From Maricaulis maris (lineage in GTDB: Bacteria; Pseudomonadota; Alphaproteobacteria; Caulobacterales; Maricaulaceae), in NCBI RefSeq assembly GCF_036322705.1, contig NZ_AP027270.1:1675501-1739500 (forward strand): a stretch of DNA of 64,000 nucleotides. The letters are read 5' to 3'. A model generated the notes under the pieces. The model saw only the letters and a list, made by a program, of their open reading frames with translations. It ran no database searches and had not been told where the DNA came from. Shown in pieces: positions 8,804 to 17,448 of the stretch (positions are counted from its first letter, which is position 1; each line of letters starts with the position of its first letter). The position numbers and the translations under genes are program-made.

Positions 8804-11524
8804 CTAGCCGCGAACGCGCAGGGTGATGCCGTAGGTTTGCGGATCACCCGGATAGGTGTTGTAGCTGGTTCCGAGGTAACCGACCGACGGGAAACCACCC
8901 TTGGTGTAATCCTCGTCCATCAGGTTGCGGCCCCACACCTGCACGGCCCAGGCGCCATCATCGGCGCTGAGGGTCACGGAGGCATTGTAGAGCTGGAACG
9001 CGTCCTGGTTCGCGAACGAGCGGGTATCGAGACCCGTCGTGTGTGCGAATTCAGAGACATGGTTCATTTCACCACGCCAGGACAGCTCCATACCGTCGCC
9101 AACTTGCTGGGTGTAGGTCGCGGTCAGAGCGCCGAGGAGCTCCGAATTGCCACGGTCACGACCGGAGAGGTCGTTGAACAGGGCGGTCACGCCAGCATTA
9201 TTGGTCCGCTCATTACCCGGCACGCAGAGCGTGAAGTTCGGGTCGGTTGCATCGATGCTGTCCGGGCAAGGGGCGAAGCTGTACTCGCCATACTTGCTTT
9301 CGAACAGATAGGTGAAGCCACCCGTGATGAGCAGGTTGTCGGTCGGTGCCCACTGGCCTTCAAGCTCGAGACCGGACACTTCGATCGAACCGGCATTCTC
9401 AAGCGCGAAGCCGTTGCCGACGAAGTTGTTGGTCTGGAAGTCAGTGACTTCTTGCTGGAACAGCGCTGCGGCGTAGACGAAGCGTCCACCGTCGAGCGAG
9501 CCCTTGGCACCGATTTCGAAGCTTTCCGCCGTCTCTTCCTCGAACTCGAACACGCCGGTGAAGGCCGCATTGGTCGAGACGTTGAAGCCACCCGGCTTGT
9601 AGCCGGTCGCGTAGCTCGCATAGACGTTGAACGTGTCGGACACATCATACGACAGGATGAGGTTGCCCGAGAAGTTCGAGTCGTTGCGGGAGGTCGGGAA
9701 ATTCGCGGCGTTGACCGGCGCGAAGTTCTGGAAGGCGGTGAAGCCGAGCAGCGGGTTGAGCGCCGGGTTGGCCGCCTGGGCCGCCGTCAGCGGGGTCGTC
9801 GGAGAAATCCCGAGGGCCAGCAGCGTGTTCAACAGCGACGGGTCACCACCCACTGCGGCGGCCTGGGCCTCACCGAAGAGGATGGACGGCACGAGATACG
9901 CACACGCATCACCACCCACAGCACCAAACAGGACCGGATCACACGTGCCCGGCGTCACGAGACGCAGGTCGCGGGCGAGGTCCACGAAGGAGAAGGCCGA
10001 CATCGGATCAGGCTGGTTGATCGCCGTCGTCATTTCCTTGTCTTCATCGGAATAACGACCGCCGACCGTCACCGTGAACTGATCGTTCACATGCCAGTCG
10101 AAGGTACCGAAGGCCGACCAGGCCGTGGTGTCATACTGGTAACGCTCGGACAGGAGACCGTGCTGGGTCGAGATAAAGCCTTCAGCCGGGGTGGTCGGCA
10201 GCGCACCATTGCCCGAGGCCAGCGGCACGAAGTTACCCACGCCAGCGGCCTGGTTCATGTTCAGGAAGACTTCAAGCAGCGAAACGCCGCCGGTGCCGAC
10301 CGGAAGGCCAAAGGAGGCGACCAGCGGTGCCACGGACGGGGCCGAGGCCGCATCGAAGAAGGCCCGGGCGTCCGCGCCGTAAGGCGTCGAGTTCGCGTAG
10401 GTCAGCTCGTTGTTGTAGTAGAAACCGCCTACCATCCAGTCGATCATGTTGTCGCCGGTCGAGGTCAGACGGAATTCCTGGGTGAAGCTGTCATACTGGT
10501 TCTCGATATGACGCAGGCTGACCAGGTCGAGATCCGAGAAATCGGCGTCGAAGGTCTGGTCTTCGTCATACTGGCGGAAGGCCGTGATCGAGGTCAGGGT
10601 GAAGCCGTCGAAATCATGCTCGACCTGTGCGGAGATACCCTGCGTGGTGAGCTGGGTATTGAGGTCGCCATCGATCGCAATGCGGTCGCCACCATTGGGA
10701 TCGGCCGGGATCGCTGTCCCGCCAAGGCCAACGAGAGCGGCCAGGTCGATCGGGTCGTAGAAGCCGAACGGTGCCGCGCAGCAATTCTCGTCGAGATTGC
10801 CCCAGTCGGCGATGATCTTCACTTCGGTGTTATCGCTCGGATTGAACAGCAGCTGACCACGGAAGCTCATGCGGTCGCGATTGTTCGCCTCGCGGCCGTC
10901 AGCGACTTCGATATAGCCGTCATTCTGGTGGATATTGCCGTCGATGCGGAACGCCATGTTGTCGGAGAGCGGGCCGGTCACCGTGCCGCGCGCCTGACGC
11001 ATGCCGTAATTGCCGACGGTCACTTCACCGGCGTAGTTGAAGTCGAAGTCCGGCGCCATGGTGATGACGCTGACGACGCCGGCCGGCGTGTTGCGGCCGA
11101 AGATGGTGGACTGCGGGCCACGAATGACCTCAACGCGCTCAACCGACATCAGGTCGTTGATCGCGGAGCCCGAACGCGGGCGGTAAACACCATCGATGAA
11201 GACGCCAACCGAAGGCTCGAGGCCGGGGTTGAAGCTCGACGTACCGATGCCGCGCAGGTTGAATTCGGTGTTGGACGAGGTCGCGAACTCGGACACGCGG
11301 AGCGCCGGAACGAGGGTCTGCAGATCAGCGGCATCGCGGATTTGCGATTGCTCGAGCTGTTCGCCCGTGACCACGGCGACGGAAACCGGCGTATCCTGAA
11401 GCGTCTGCTCGCGCTTCTGGGATGTCACGGTAATCACGTCGACCTGAGCCATTGCGCTACCCGCAAAAAGCCCGGTCAGAATCGCCGTCGTGCCCATCGC
11501 GACGGCTTTGGAAAACATCTTCAT
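8804..11524 (-). CDS. TonB-dependent outer-membrane receptor
   Basis: A 906-residue receptor with a signal peptide (ending AGSAMAQ, about residue 26), a TonB-box-like start (VDVITVTSQKREQTLQDTPV), the plug domain (VERVEVIRGPQSTIFGRNTPAG) and a large beta-barrel ending in an aromatic/hydrophobic final strand (TYGITLRVRG). These proteins import scarce or bulky substrates across the outer membrane using the TonB-ExbBD system. It is divergent from the serine hydrolase operon starting at 11773, which suggests that its cargo is the substrate of that operon. The start at 11524 follows GGGGAGA. The large extracellular loops are Gly/Ala-rich. Confidence 0.93.
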   Translation of the reverse strand: MKMFSKAVAMGTTAILTGLFAGSAMAQVDVITVTSQKREQTLQDTPVSVAVVTGEQLEQSQIRDAADLQTLVPALRVSEFATSSNTEFNLRGIGTSSFNPGLEPSVGVFIDGVYRPRSGSAINDLMSVERVEVIRGPQSTIFGRNTPAGVVSVITMAPDFDFNYAGEVTVGNYGMRQARGTVTGPLSDNMAFRIDGNIHQNDGYIEVADGREANNRDRMSFRGQLLFNPSDNTEVKIIADWGNLDENCCAAPFGFYDPIDLAALVGLGGTAIPADPNGGDRIAIDGDLNTQLTTQGISAQVEHDFDGFTLTSITAFRQYDEDQTFDADFSDLDLVSLRHIENQYDSFTQEFRLTSTGDNMIDWMVGGFYYNNELTYANSTPYGADARAFFDAASAPSVAPLVASFGLPVGTGGVSLLEVFLNMNQAAGVGNFVPLASGNGALPTTPAEGFISTQHGLLSERYQYDTTAWSAFGTFDWHVNDQFTVTVGGRYSDEDKEMTTAINQPDPMSAFSFVDLARDLRLVTPGTCDPVLFGAVGGDACAYLVPSILFGEAQAAAVGGDPSLLNTLLALGISPTTPLTAAQAANPALNPLLGFTAFQNFAPVNAANFPTSRNDSNFSGNLILSYDVSDTFNVYASYATGYKPGGFNVSTNAAFTGVFEFEEETAESFEIGAKGSLDGGRFVYAAALFQQEVTDFQTNNFVGNGFALENAGSIEVSGLELEGQWAPTDNLLITGGFTYLFESKYGEYSFAPCPDSIDATDPNFTLCVPGNERTNNAGVTALFNDLSGRDRGNSELLGALTATYTQQVGDGMELSWRGEMNHVSEFAHTTGLDTRSFANQDAFQLYNASVTLSADDGAWAVQVWGRNLMDEDYTKGGFPSVGYLGTSYNTYPGDPQTYGITLRVRG

Positions 11525-11587
11525 TTGGATTTTCTCCCCTTTGGCGCGGTTTTATAAGCCAACCGTTCCGCGCATCTGTTTGATATA

Positions 11588-11613
11588 TGAACACCGCTCA
11601 ACAGCGCTGTCAG
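11588..11613. promoter_or_regulatory. Inverted-repeat operator candidate, receptor side
   Basis: TGAACACCGCTCA is followed directly by the perfect palindrome ACAGCGCTGT. It lies 64 bases upstream of the receptor start and resembles the site at 11738-11761. It could bind a TetR-type regulator, but no such gene is in the window. Confidence 0.4.
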
Positions 11614-11737
11614 CCGGTTTATCCCGACACAGCAAAAATCATGCCCGGCCTGATGCATGGATACCTCACCCGGCATTTTGAATTTGTGGCGAGATTCTGC
11701 CCCTTTTCTCCTGTGACAAGTCTGATACCTTGCTAGG

Positions 11738-11761
11738 TGAACAGCGTTCAAATCGCTGTCA
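11738..11761. promoter_or_regulatory. Inverted-repeat operator candidate, hydrolase side
   Basis: TGAACAGCGTTCA (arms TGAAC and GTTCA, 3-base spacer) is followed by CGCTGTC, so ACAGCG and CGCTGT also pair. It ends 12 bases before the hydrolase start codon and is the same arrangement as at 11588-11613, so one regulator may control both directions. Confidence 0.45.
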
Positions 11762-11772
11762 TGGGGAGAAAA

Positions 11773-13023
11773 ATGAAGAAATTTATCATTGGCTTAGGCG
11801 TCATTATCGGCGCTGCTGCCTTGGCGGGAGCCGGCTGGTTTTATCGGCCCTGGTCAGACTATTCACCCGCTGAAATCCAGGCTGCGACCCAACCCGACCA
11901 TCTCGTGGAAACATTTTCGAACATGGGGGATGTTTTCCCCTATCGCGCGATAAACCCATCCGAATCGGCGACCCATCTCGGGCGAAATCTGCAAAACGCG
12001 ACTGTCGGCTACACGCTGAACGGCCAGGCCCGAACGGTCGACGACTGGATGGCCGACAGCGACACCACCGGTCTGATGGTCCTGCACAATGGCGAGGTTG
12101 TTTACGAGACCTACCGGCTGGGCGCGGATCTCGACACACGCCACACATCCTGGTCGGTTGCCAAGAGCTTCGTGGCGACCATGATCGCCATGGCCATGCA
12201 GGACGGGCGCATCGCCAATCTTGACCAGAGCGCCGAGATGTTCGCGCCGCAATACGGCGGCAGCGACTATGGCGACACCACCCTGCGCCACCTTCTGATG
12301 ATGTCGGCCGGCATGGATTTCGAAGAGGACTACAACGCACCGAATTCCGATATTCGCCGTCTCTTCCTCGGCGCCAATATCTACGGCCAGAACATTGATC
12401 GCCTTGTCAGTGAGATCGAGCGCAATCGGGCCCCCGGTGAAGACCTGCACTATGTCAGCGCCAATACGCAGGTTCTCTCGGCGGTCGTGCGCGGCGTCTA
12501 TAACGACAATCTCGCCCACATCATACAGACCCGGATCTGGGAACCGCTCGGGATGACCGGCGAGGCCTACTGGAACCAGAACATCCCGGGCGAGCACGGC
12601 ATGGCCATCGGCTATTGCTGCCTCAACGCAACGCTCGAAGACTACGCTCGTTTCGGGCAGTTCTACCTCCAGGACGGCGTCTGGAACGACCAGCGCCTGC
12701 TGCCCGAGGGCTGGGTTGAACAGGCCACGCGGCCGAATGCACCCTTCCAGGAAGCCGGCCCCGACGCGGTCTATCCGCATCGCGGCTATGGCCTGCATTT
12801 CTGGGTCCCGGAGAACCATGACGGCGAATACTTCCTCGCCGGCGTCTATGGCCAGTATGTCTGGGTCGATGAGCGCCGGAACATCGTGATCGCGCGGACC
12901 GCCGCCGATACGGAATGGGGCGGCCGCACCGAAGAATCGATTACGGCCATGCGGGCCCTCGCCGCCCATTACGGGGACGACCCGACGATCATGCCGGCGC
13001 AGATGGAGGCGGGCGATGAGTAA
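11773..13023 (+). CDS. Serine hydrolase of the beta-lactamase/NylB-like family
   Basis: A 416-residue protein. The ATG at 11773 is preferred because GGGGAG sits just upstream and MKKFIIGLGVIIGAAALAGA forms a signal/anchor segment. The catalytic SxxK motif is SVAK (S128-K131), with a following YVSAN that serves as the Tyr-motif of class C beta-lactamase-like esterases and amidases. The C-terminal part (YARFGQFYLQDGVW) is typical of 6-aminohexanoate-dimer-hydrolase relatives. It probably hydrolyses an ester or amide in the periplasm. It overlaps the GMC oxidoreductase gene by eight bases, so the two are translated together. Confidence 0.87.
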   Translation: MKKFIIGLGVIIGAAALAGAGWFYRPWSDYSPAEIQAATQPDHLVETFSNMGDVFPYRAINPSESATHLGRNLQNATVGYTLNGQARTVDDWMADSDTTGLMVLHNGEVVYETYRLGADLDTRHTSWSVAKSFVATMIAMAMQDGRIANLDQSAEMFAPQYGGSDYGDTTLRHLLMMSAGMDFEEDYNAPNSDIRRLFLGANIYGQNIDRLVSEIERNRAPGEDLHYVSANTQVLSAVVRGVYNDNLAHIIQTRIWEPLGMTGEAYWNQNIPGEHGMAIGYCCLNATLEDYARFGQFYLQDGVWNDQRLLPEGWVEQATRPNAPFQEAGPDAVYPHRGYGLHFWVPENHDGEYFLAGVYGQYVWVDERRNIVIARTAADTEWGGRTEESITAMRALAAHYGDDPTIMPAQMEAGDE

Positions 13024-14620
13024 GACCGAATATGACTACATCATCTGCGGCGCCGGCTCGGCCGGCTGCACCGTTGCCGAGCGCCTGTCACGCGACCCGT
13101 CCGCATCCGTCCTCGTTCTCGAGGCCGGGGGAACAGACAACAGCCCGATCATCCGCACACCGATGCTGCTGCAATACGCCGTGACCGGCGAGCAGTTCAA
13201 CTGGGGCTATTGGACCGAACCGCAAAAGCACCTGAATGACCGCAAGCTCCTGTGGCCGCGCGGCAAGACGCTGGGCGGCTCCTCCTCCATCAACGCCATG
13301 CACTACATGCGCGGCGCCAAGGAGAATTATGACGAGTGGGAAAGCGCCTATGGTGCTGAGGGCTGGGGCTGGAAGAATGCCCTGCCCGCCTTCAAGGAAG
13401 TCCAGAACCAGACCCGAGGCGAAAGCGAGCTGCATGGCACCGGCGGCCCGCTCTGGGTCCAGGACATCAAGCCGCTCAACCCGCTGACCGAGGATTTCCT
13501 CAAGGCGGCGGACCAGCTGCAATACAAGCGCAATAACGACTTCAACGGCCCCGACCAGGAGGGCTTTGGCACTTATCAGGTGACCCAGAAGGGCAATAAG
13601 CGCTGCTCAGCCGCCGATGCCTTCCTGCGCCCGGCCCTGGAGCGGGAGAACTGCGCGGTACAGACCGGTGCGATGGTTCATCGTATCGTGATCGAGAACG
13701 GTCAGGCGACCGGCGTCGAAGTCGAGATCGGCGGCGAAATCCAGACCTTGAATGCGCGCAAGGAAGTCATCCTGTCGGGCGGGGCCATCAACTCGCCCCA
13801 GACCCTGCTCCTCTCGGGCATTGGCCCGGCCGACGAATTGCGCGAAGCCGGGGTCAGCGTCGAGCACGACCTGCCCGGAGTCGGCAAGAACCTGCAGGAC
13901 CATCTCGATGTGACCTCCCAGGTCTGGACAAAGTCCGCGACCTCGATCGGCACGTCGCTGCGGTCTTTCCCCAATCACATGTACATGGTCGCGCGATGGG
14001 CCCTGCGCGGAGACGGGCCGTTCACGGTCAATCCGGTCCAGGGCGGTGCCTTCGTCAAATCCGCCTATGCCAAGGACCTCCCGGACCTCCAGCTGGTCTT
14101 CATTCCGGCGATTTCCAATGCCCATGGGATGGAGAAAATGAGCGGGCACGGCATCACGCTGCATGTCTGCCAGCTCTATCCGGAAAGCCGTGGTGAGATC
14201 CGGCTGAAGAGCACGGACCCGAATGACCATCCGGCGATCCAGCCGAACTATCTCGCCGAGGAGTTCGATCTCGACGTTTTGACCGATGGGCTGGCGAAGG
14301 TTCGTGATATCCTCAATGCGCCGGCCTTCGATCATGACCGCAAGGAAGAGCGCTTCCCGGGGGCCCATATCAATACCATGGCCGGCCTGCGCGATGATGT
14401 CCGGGCGCGAGCCGAGACGCTCTACCACCCGACCTCGACCTGCGCGATGGGATCCGGCGAGCTCGCCGTCACCGACAGTCGTTGCCGGGTCAAGGGCGTG
14501 AAGGGCCTGCGCGTCATCGACGCCTCGGTCATGCCGCGCCTTGTGGGCGGCAACACCAACGCGCCGACCATCATGATCGCGACCCGAGCGGCCGCAATGA
14601 TCGCCGAAGACAACTCTTAA
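13016..14620 (+). CDS. GMC-family FAD-dependent alcohol oxidoreductase
   Basis: A 534-residue flavoprotein. The FAD-binding GAGSAG lies at residues 12-17, the GMC signature around LWPRGKTLGGSSSINAMHY, and the catalytic C-terminal region contains LYHPTSTCAMG and GGNTNAPTIMI. The family (choline dehydrogenase, alkanol dehydrogenase AlkJ) oxidises alcohols to aldehydes. The ATG overlaps the end of the hydrolase gene and an aldehyde dehydrogenase follows after ten bases. This gives a hydrolysis, alcohol oxidation, aldehyde oxidation order. Length fits AlkJ/BetA-like enzymes. The natural alcohol is not known. Confidence 0.92.
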   Translation: MSKTEYDYIICGAGSAGCTVAERLSRDPSASVLVLEAGGTDNSPIIRTPMLLQYAVTGEQFNWGYWTEPQKHLNDRKLLWPRGKTLGGSSSINAMHYMRGAKENYDEWESAYGAEGWGWKNALPAFKEVQNQTRGESELHGTGGPLWVQDIKPLNPLTEDFLKAADQLQYKRNNDFNGPDQEGFGTYQVTQKGNKRCSAADAFLRPALERENCAVQTGAMVHRIVIENGQATGVEVEIGGEIQTLNARKEVILSGGAINSPQTLLLSGIGPADELREAGVSVEHDLPGVGKNLQDHLDVTSQVWTKSATSIGTSLRSFPNHMYMVARWALRGDGPFTVNPVQGGAFVKSAYAKDLPDLQLVFIPAISNAHGMEKMSGHGITLHVCQLYPESRGEIRLKSTDPNDHPAIQPNYLAEEFDLDVLTDGLAKVRDILNAPAFDHDRKEERFPGAHINTMAGLRDDVRARAETLYHPTSTCAMGSGELAVTDSRCRVKGVKGLRVIDASVMPRLVGGNTNAPTIMIATRAAAMIAEDNS

Positions 14621-14630
14621 GGAGGCCACC

Positions 14631-16052
14631 ATGAGTGAAGCCGAAGCCAAGCAGATCGAACGCATGAAAGGCCTTCTGGCCGCACAGCAATCCGCTTTCC
14701 GCACGGAACGGCACCGGCCGATCGACAAGCGCAAGGCCGATCTGGACCGCATTGCCGACCTGTGCCGCAAGAATGCGGACGCCATTGCCGAGGCCATCAG
14801 CAAGGATTTCGGCAACCGCGCCAAGCAGGAAAGCGTGATCGCCGAGATTGCTTTCGTGATCCAGGACGCAGCGCACGCGAAGAAGCACCTGTCCAAGTGG
14901 ATGAAGACCCGCAAGGTCGGTGTCCCGATGACGCTGATGCCCGGTTCCGCGACGATCCGGCGCGACCCGAAAGGGGTCGTCGGAATTGTCTCGCCGTGGA
15001 ACTACCCCTTCCAGCTGGCCATGGCGCCTCTTGTGGCGGCGATCGCAGCGGGTTGCCGGGCCATGATCAAACCGTCCGAATACACCCCGGCGACCGGCGA
15101 CCTGATGAAATCCCTCCTCGCCGAGGCCTTTGAGGAGGATCACGTGACCGTCATCACCGGCGGTCCGGCGGTCGGCGAAGCGTTCACCAAGCTCAAATTC
15201 GACCATCTCTTCTACACCGGATCGACCCAGGTCGGACGGCTGGTCGCCAAGGCGGCGGCCGAAAATCTGGTCCCGGTTACGCTCGAGCTGGGCGGCAAGT
15301 CGCCGGCCATCGTCACACCCTCCTATCCGCAGGGACCGGCAGCCAAGTCGATCGGCTGGGGCAAGTTCTTCAACGCCGGGCAAACCTGTGTCGCGCCGGA
15401 TTACGTATTGGCCCCGAAAGGATCCGAGAAAGCCCTCGGTGAAGCCATTATCGCGGTTGCGCAACACGAATTCCCGGAAGCCGCGAGCGACGATGCCTAC
15501 ACCGCCATTGTCTCGGATCGCCATTATGAGCGTCTCAACGCCATGATCGAGGAAGCCCGCGCTGCGGGTGCCGAAATCCTGCAGCCCGAGCACGACGCCC
15601 AGGCCGCCCAGGCCGCGCGCAAGATCCCGCCGACCGTGGTCATCAACCCGCCGGAAGACAGCCGCCTCATGACCGAGGAAATCTTCGGACCGGTCCTGCC
15701 CGTGATGGGCTATACCGAGCTCGATGCGGCGACCGATTATGTCGGCGATCACGACCACCCGCTGGCGCTCTACGTCTACTCGACGGACAAGACCGAAGCG
15801 AACCGTATCCTCGATAACACCATGTCCGGCGGCGTCGGCGTGAATATCAACCTGCTCCACCTCTCCGTCCCCGATCTGCCCTTCGGCGGCATCGGCGGTT
15901 CGGGACAGGGCAGTTATCACGGCGAGGCCGGTTTCCTGACCTTCACCCATGAGCGTTCGGTCTTCCGGACCGGCAAATGGCACCCGTCGCGCCTGCTTGC
16001 CCCGCCCTATGGCAAGATGTACGAAACCGTCGCAGAGAAGCAGATGAGCTAG
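14631..16052 (+). CDS. Coniferyl-aldehyde-dehydrogenase-like aldehyde dehydrogenase
   Basis: A 473-residue NAD(P)-dependent aldehyde dehydrogenase of the class-3 type lacking the long N-terminus. Active-site residues are visible: N124 in SPWNYP, E219 in TLELGGKSP and the nucleophile C253 in FNAGQTCVAP. A C-terminal hydrophobic stretch of class-3 fatty-aldehyde enzymes is not obvious. AGGAGG (14621-14626) precedes the start. It should convert the aldehyde made by the GMC enzyme to an acid. The family includes CalB (coniferyl aldehyde) and long-chain aldehyde enzymes, so the substrate remains open. Confidence 0.92.
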   Translation: MSEAEAKQIERMKGLLAAQQSAFRTERHRPIDKRKADLDRIADLCRKNADAIAEAISKDFGNRAKQESVIAEIAFVIQDAAHAKKHLSKWMKTRKVGVPMTLMPGSATIRRDPKGVVGIVSPWNYPFQLAMAPLVAAIAAGCRAMIKPSEYTPATGDLMKSLLAEAFEEDHVTVITGGPAVGEAFTKLKFDHLFYTGSTQVGRLVAKAAAENLVPVTLELGGKSPAIVTPSYPQGPAAKSIGWGKFFNAGQTCVAPDYVLAPKGSEKALGEAIIAVAQHEFPEAASDDAYTAIVSDRHYERLNAMIEEARAAGAEILQPEHDAQAAQAARKIPPTVVINPPEDSRLMTEEIFGPVLPVMGYTELDAATDYVGDHDHPLALYVYSTDKTEANRILDNTMSGGVGVNINLLHLSVPDLPFGGIGGSGQGSYHGEAGFLTFTHERSVFRTGKWHPSRLLAPPYGKMYETVAEKQMS

Positions 16053-16059
16053 GGTTTTC

Positions 16060-16818
16060 ATGACGGGACAATTGGCGGGCAAACGTGCCCTGATCACCGG
16101 CTCCAGCCATGGCGTGGGCCTGGCGGCAGCGCATATGTTTGCCGCCCAGGGCGCCGAAGTGGTGCTGCACGGCAATCAGAACATGGCCGATGCGGACACC
16201 GCGGTTCAGGCGATCGGGCCGGCTGCGCTCGGCGCGGTCCAGGCTGACCTGTCCCAACCCGGCGCGGGCCGCGAGCTCTATGACGCGGCCCTGCATCTGG
16301 CCTCTGGCCGGCTCGACATCATCGTCAACAATGCCGGCATCCACTGGGCCAGCCCGCTCGATAGTTCCGATAGCGAGTGGGAGACCAATTGGGCCACCAC
16401 GCTGCAGGTCAATCTGATGGCGGTTGCGGATATCTGCCGCGCGGCAATCCCGGAGATGGTCGCCTCGGGCGGGGGTGCGATCATCAACATCGCCAGCCGG
16501 GCCGGCTATCGCGGTGAGGACCGCAACCACATGGCCTACGGCGCCTCCAAGGGGGCCCTGCTCTCGCTGACCAAGACCATCGCACGGCAATGGGGCAGTG
16601 ACGGCATCTATGCCTACGCCCTCGCGCCGGGCTGGATCGATACCCGCATGGGCCCGCAGCATGAAGACGATCGGGCCCGGGCCAAGGCCGAGATCCCGAT
16701 TGGCGAGCTGGCTCACCCCGACGAGATTGCCGCCATGTGCGCCTTCCTCGCCTCCGGCGCCTGCCGCAGCGCCACCGGCAGCTGCATCGACATCAATGGC
16801 GCGAGCTATGTCAGGTAG
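16060..16818 (+). CDS. Short-chain dehydrogenase/reductase
   Basis: A 252-residue classical SDR, last gene of the operon that begins with the serine hydrolase. It shows the nucleotide motif TGSSHGVG (residues 14-21), NNAG (90-93), and catalytic S146, Y160 and K164 (YGASK). The fold and length suit an NAD(P)-dependent alcohol or ketone oxidoreductase. It starts seven bases after the aldehyde dehydrogenase stop, so it is co-transcribed. The substrate is unknown. Confidence 0.9.
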   Translation: MTGQLAGKRALITGSSHGVGLAAAHMFAAQGAEVVLHGNQNMADADTAVQAIGPAALGAVQADLSQPGAGRELYDAALHLASGRLDIIVNNAGIHWASPLDSSDSEWETNWATTLQVNLMAVADICRAAIPEMVASGGGAIINIASRAGYRGEDRNHMAYGASKGALLSLTKTIARQWGSDGIYAYALAPGWIDTRMGPQHEDDRARAKAEIPIGELAHPDEIAAMCAFLASGACRSATGSCIDINGASYVR

Positions 16819-16983
16819 GTCCCGGCTGATCTTCGCTGACTGTCCACACCCGGCGCTCGCCGCCAATGGACGGGTTGTCGCGCTTCACAGCTTTGAAAAT
16901 TAGCTCCAAGCATCCGCTCGGGGTTGTGCCGGAGCCTTCACGAGCGCAGTAAAGGGCTTGATCGTCGCGGCTGGCGGCCCGCC

Positions 16984-17367
16984 ATGCCGGCTTTCAACAA
17001 ATCCAAGGACCAGAACAGTTTGAAAAACTTCGCTAACCCAAGCTTCGCCGACCGCAAACAACATGCTGCAGAGGCCAAACAAAAGCTTCTGGAAAAATTC
17101 AAGGCTGCCCCAAAACCCGATGACGCGCAGCTCGCTGCCAAGCGCGCCGAGCGCGCGGCAGCTGCCGAAGCGCGCGAGGCGCGTCGCATTGAGCGCGAGC
17201 GCGTGAAAGCGGAAGCCCAGGCCCGCAAGGCCGCCGAACTGGCCGCGGAGGCTGAAGCCGCCCTCGCCGCCGAAAAGGCCGCTGCCGATGCACTCGTCGC
17301 CGAAGCTGCCGCCAAAAAGGCGGAACGCGACCAACGCTATGCCGCCCGCAAGGCCCGCAACCGCTAG
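16984..17367 (+). CDS. Small Ala/Lys/Glu-rich protein, DUF6481-like
   Basis: A 127-residue, highly charged, mostly helical protein. The N-terminus (NPSFADRKQHAAEAKQKLLE) followed by long Ala/Arg/Glu/Lys heptad-like repeats (RAAAAEAREARRIERERVKA) resembles a family of small alphaproteobacterial proteins (DUF6481, from memory). It ends in a basic tail (RYAARKARNR), which could bind nucleic acid. The start is chosen at the Met just before PAFNKSKDQ; the upstream frame has no sensible N-terminus and the ribosome site is weak. Function unknown. Confidence 0.55.
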   Translation: MPAFNKSKDQNSLKNFANPSFADRKQHAAEAKQKLLEKFKAAPKPDDAQLAAKRAERAAAAEAREARRIERERVKAEAQARKAAELAAEAEAALAAEKAAADALVAEAAAKKAERDQRYAARKARNR

Positions 17368-17448
17368 CGACGCCCGCGGCGCACGCCGGAAGTCCACAAA
17401 CAGCGTCCCCGCCGACTGGCCTGCGCCGGCAGGTTGCAGGGTGGGGAG

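Noticed and set aside
8837-11557. A 906-codon open frame antisense to the TonB receptor
   Set aside because: It is an exact mirror of the real gene, with no signal peptide or family motif and a His/Arg/Val-rich composition typical of antisense frames in GC-rich DNA.
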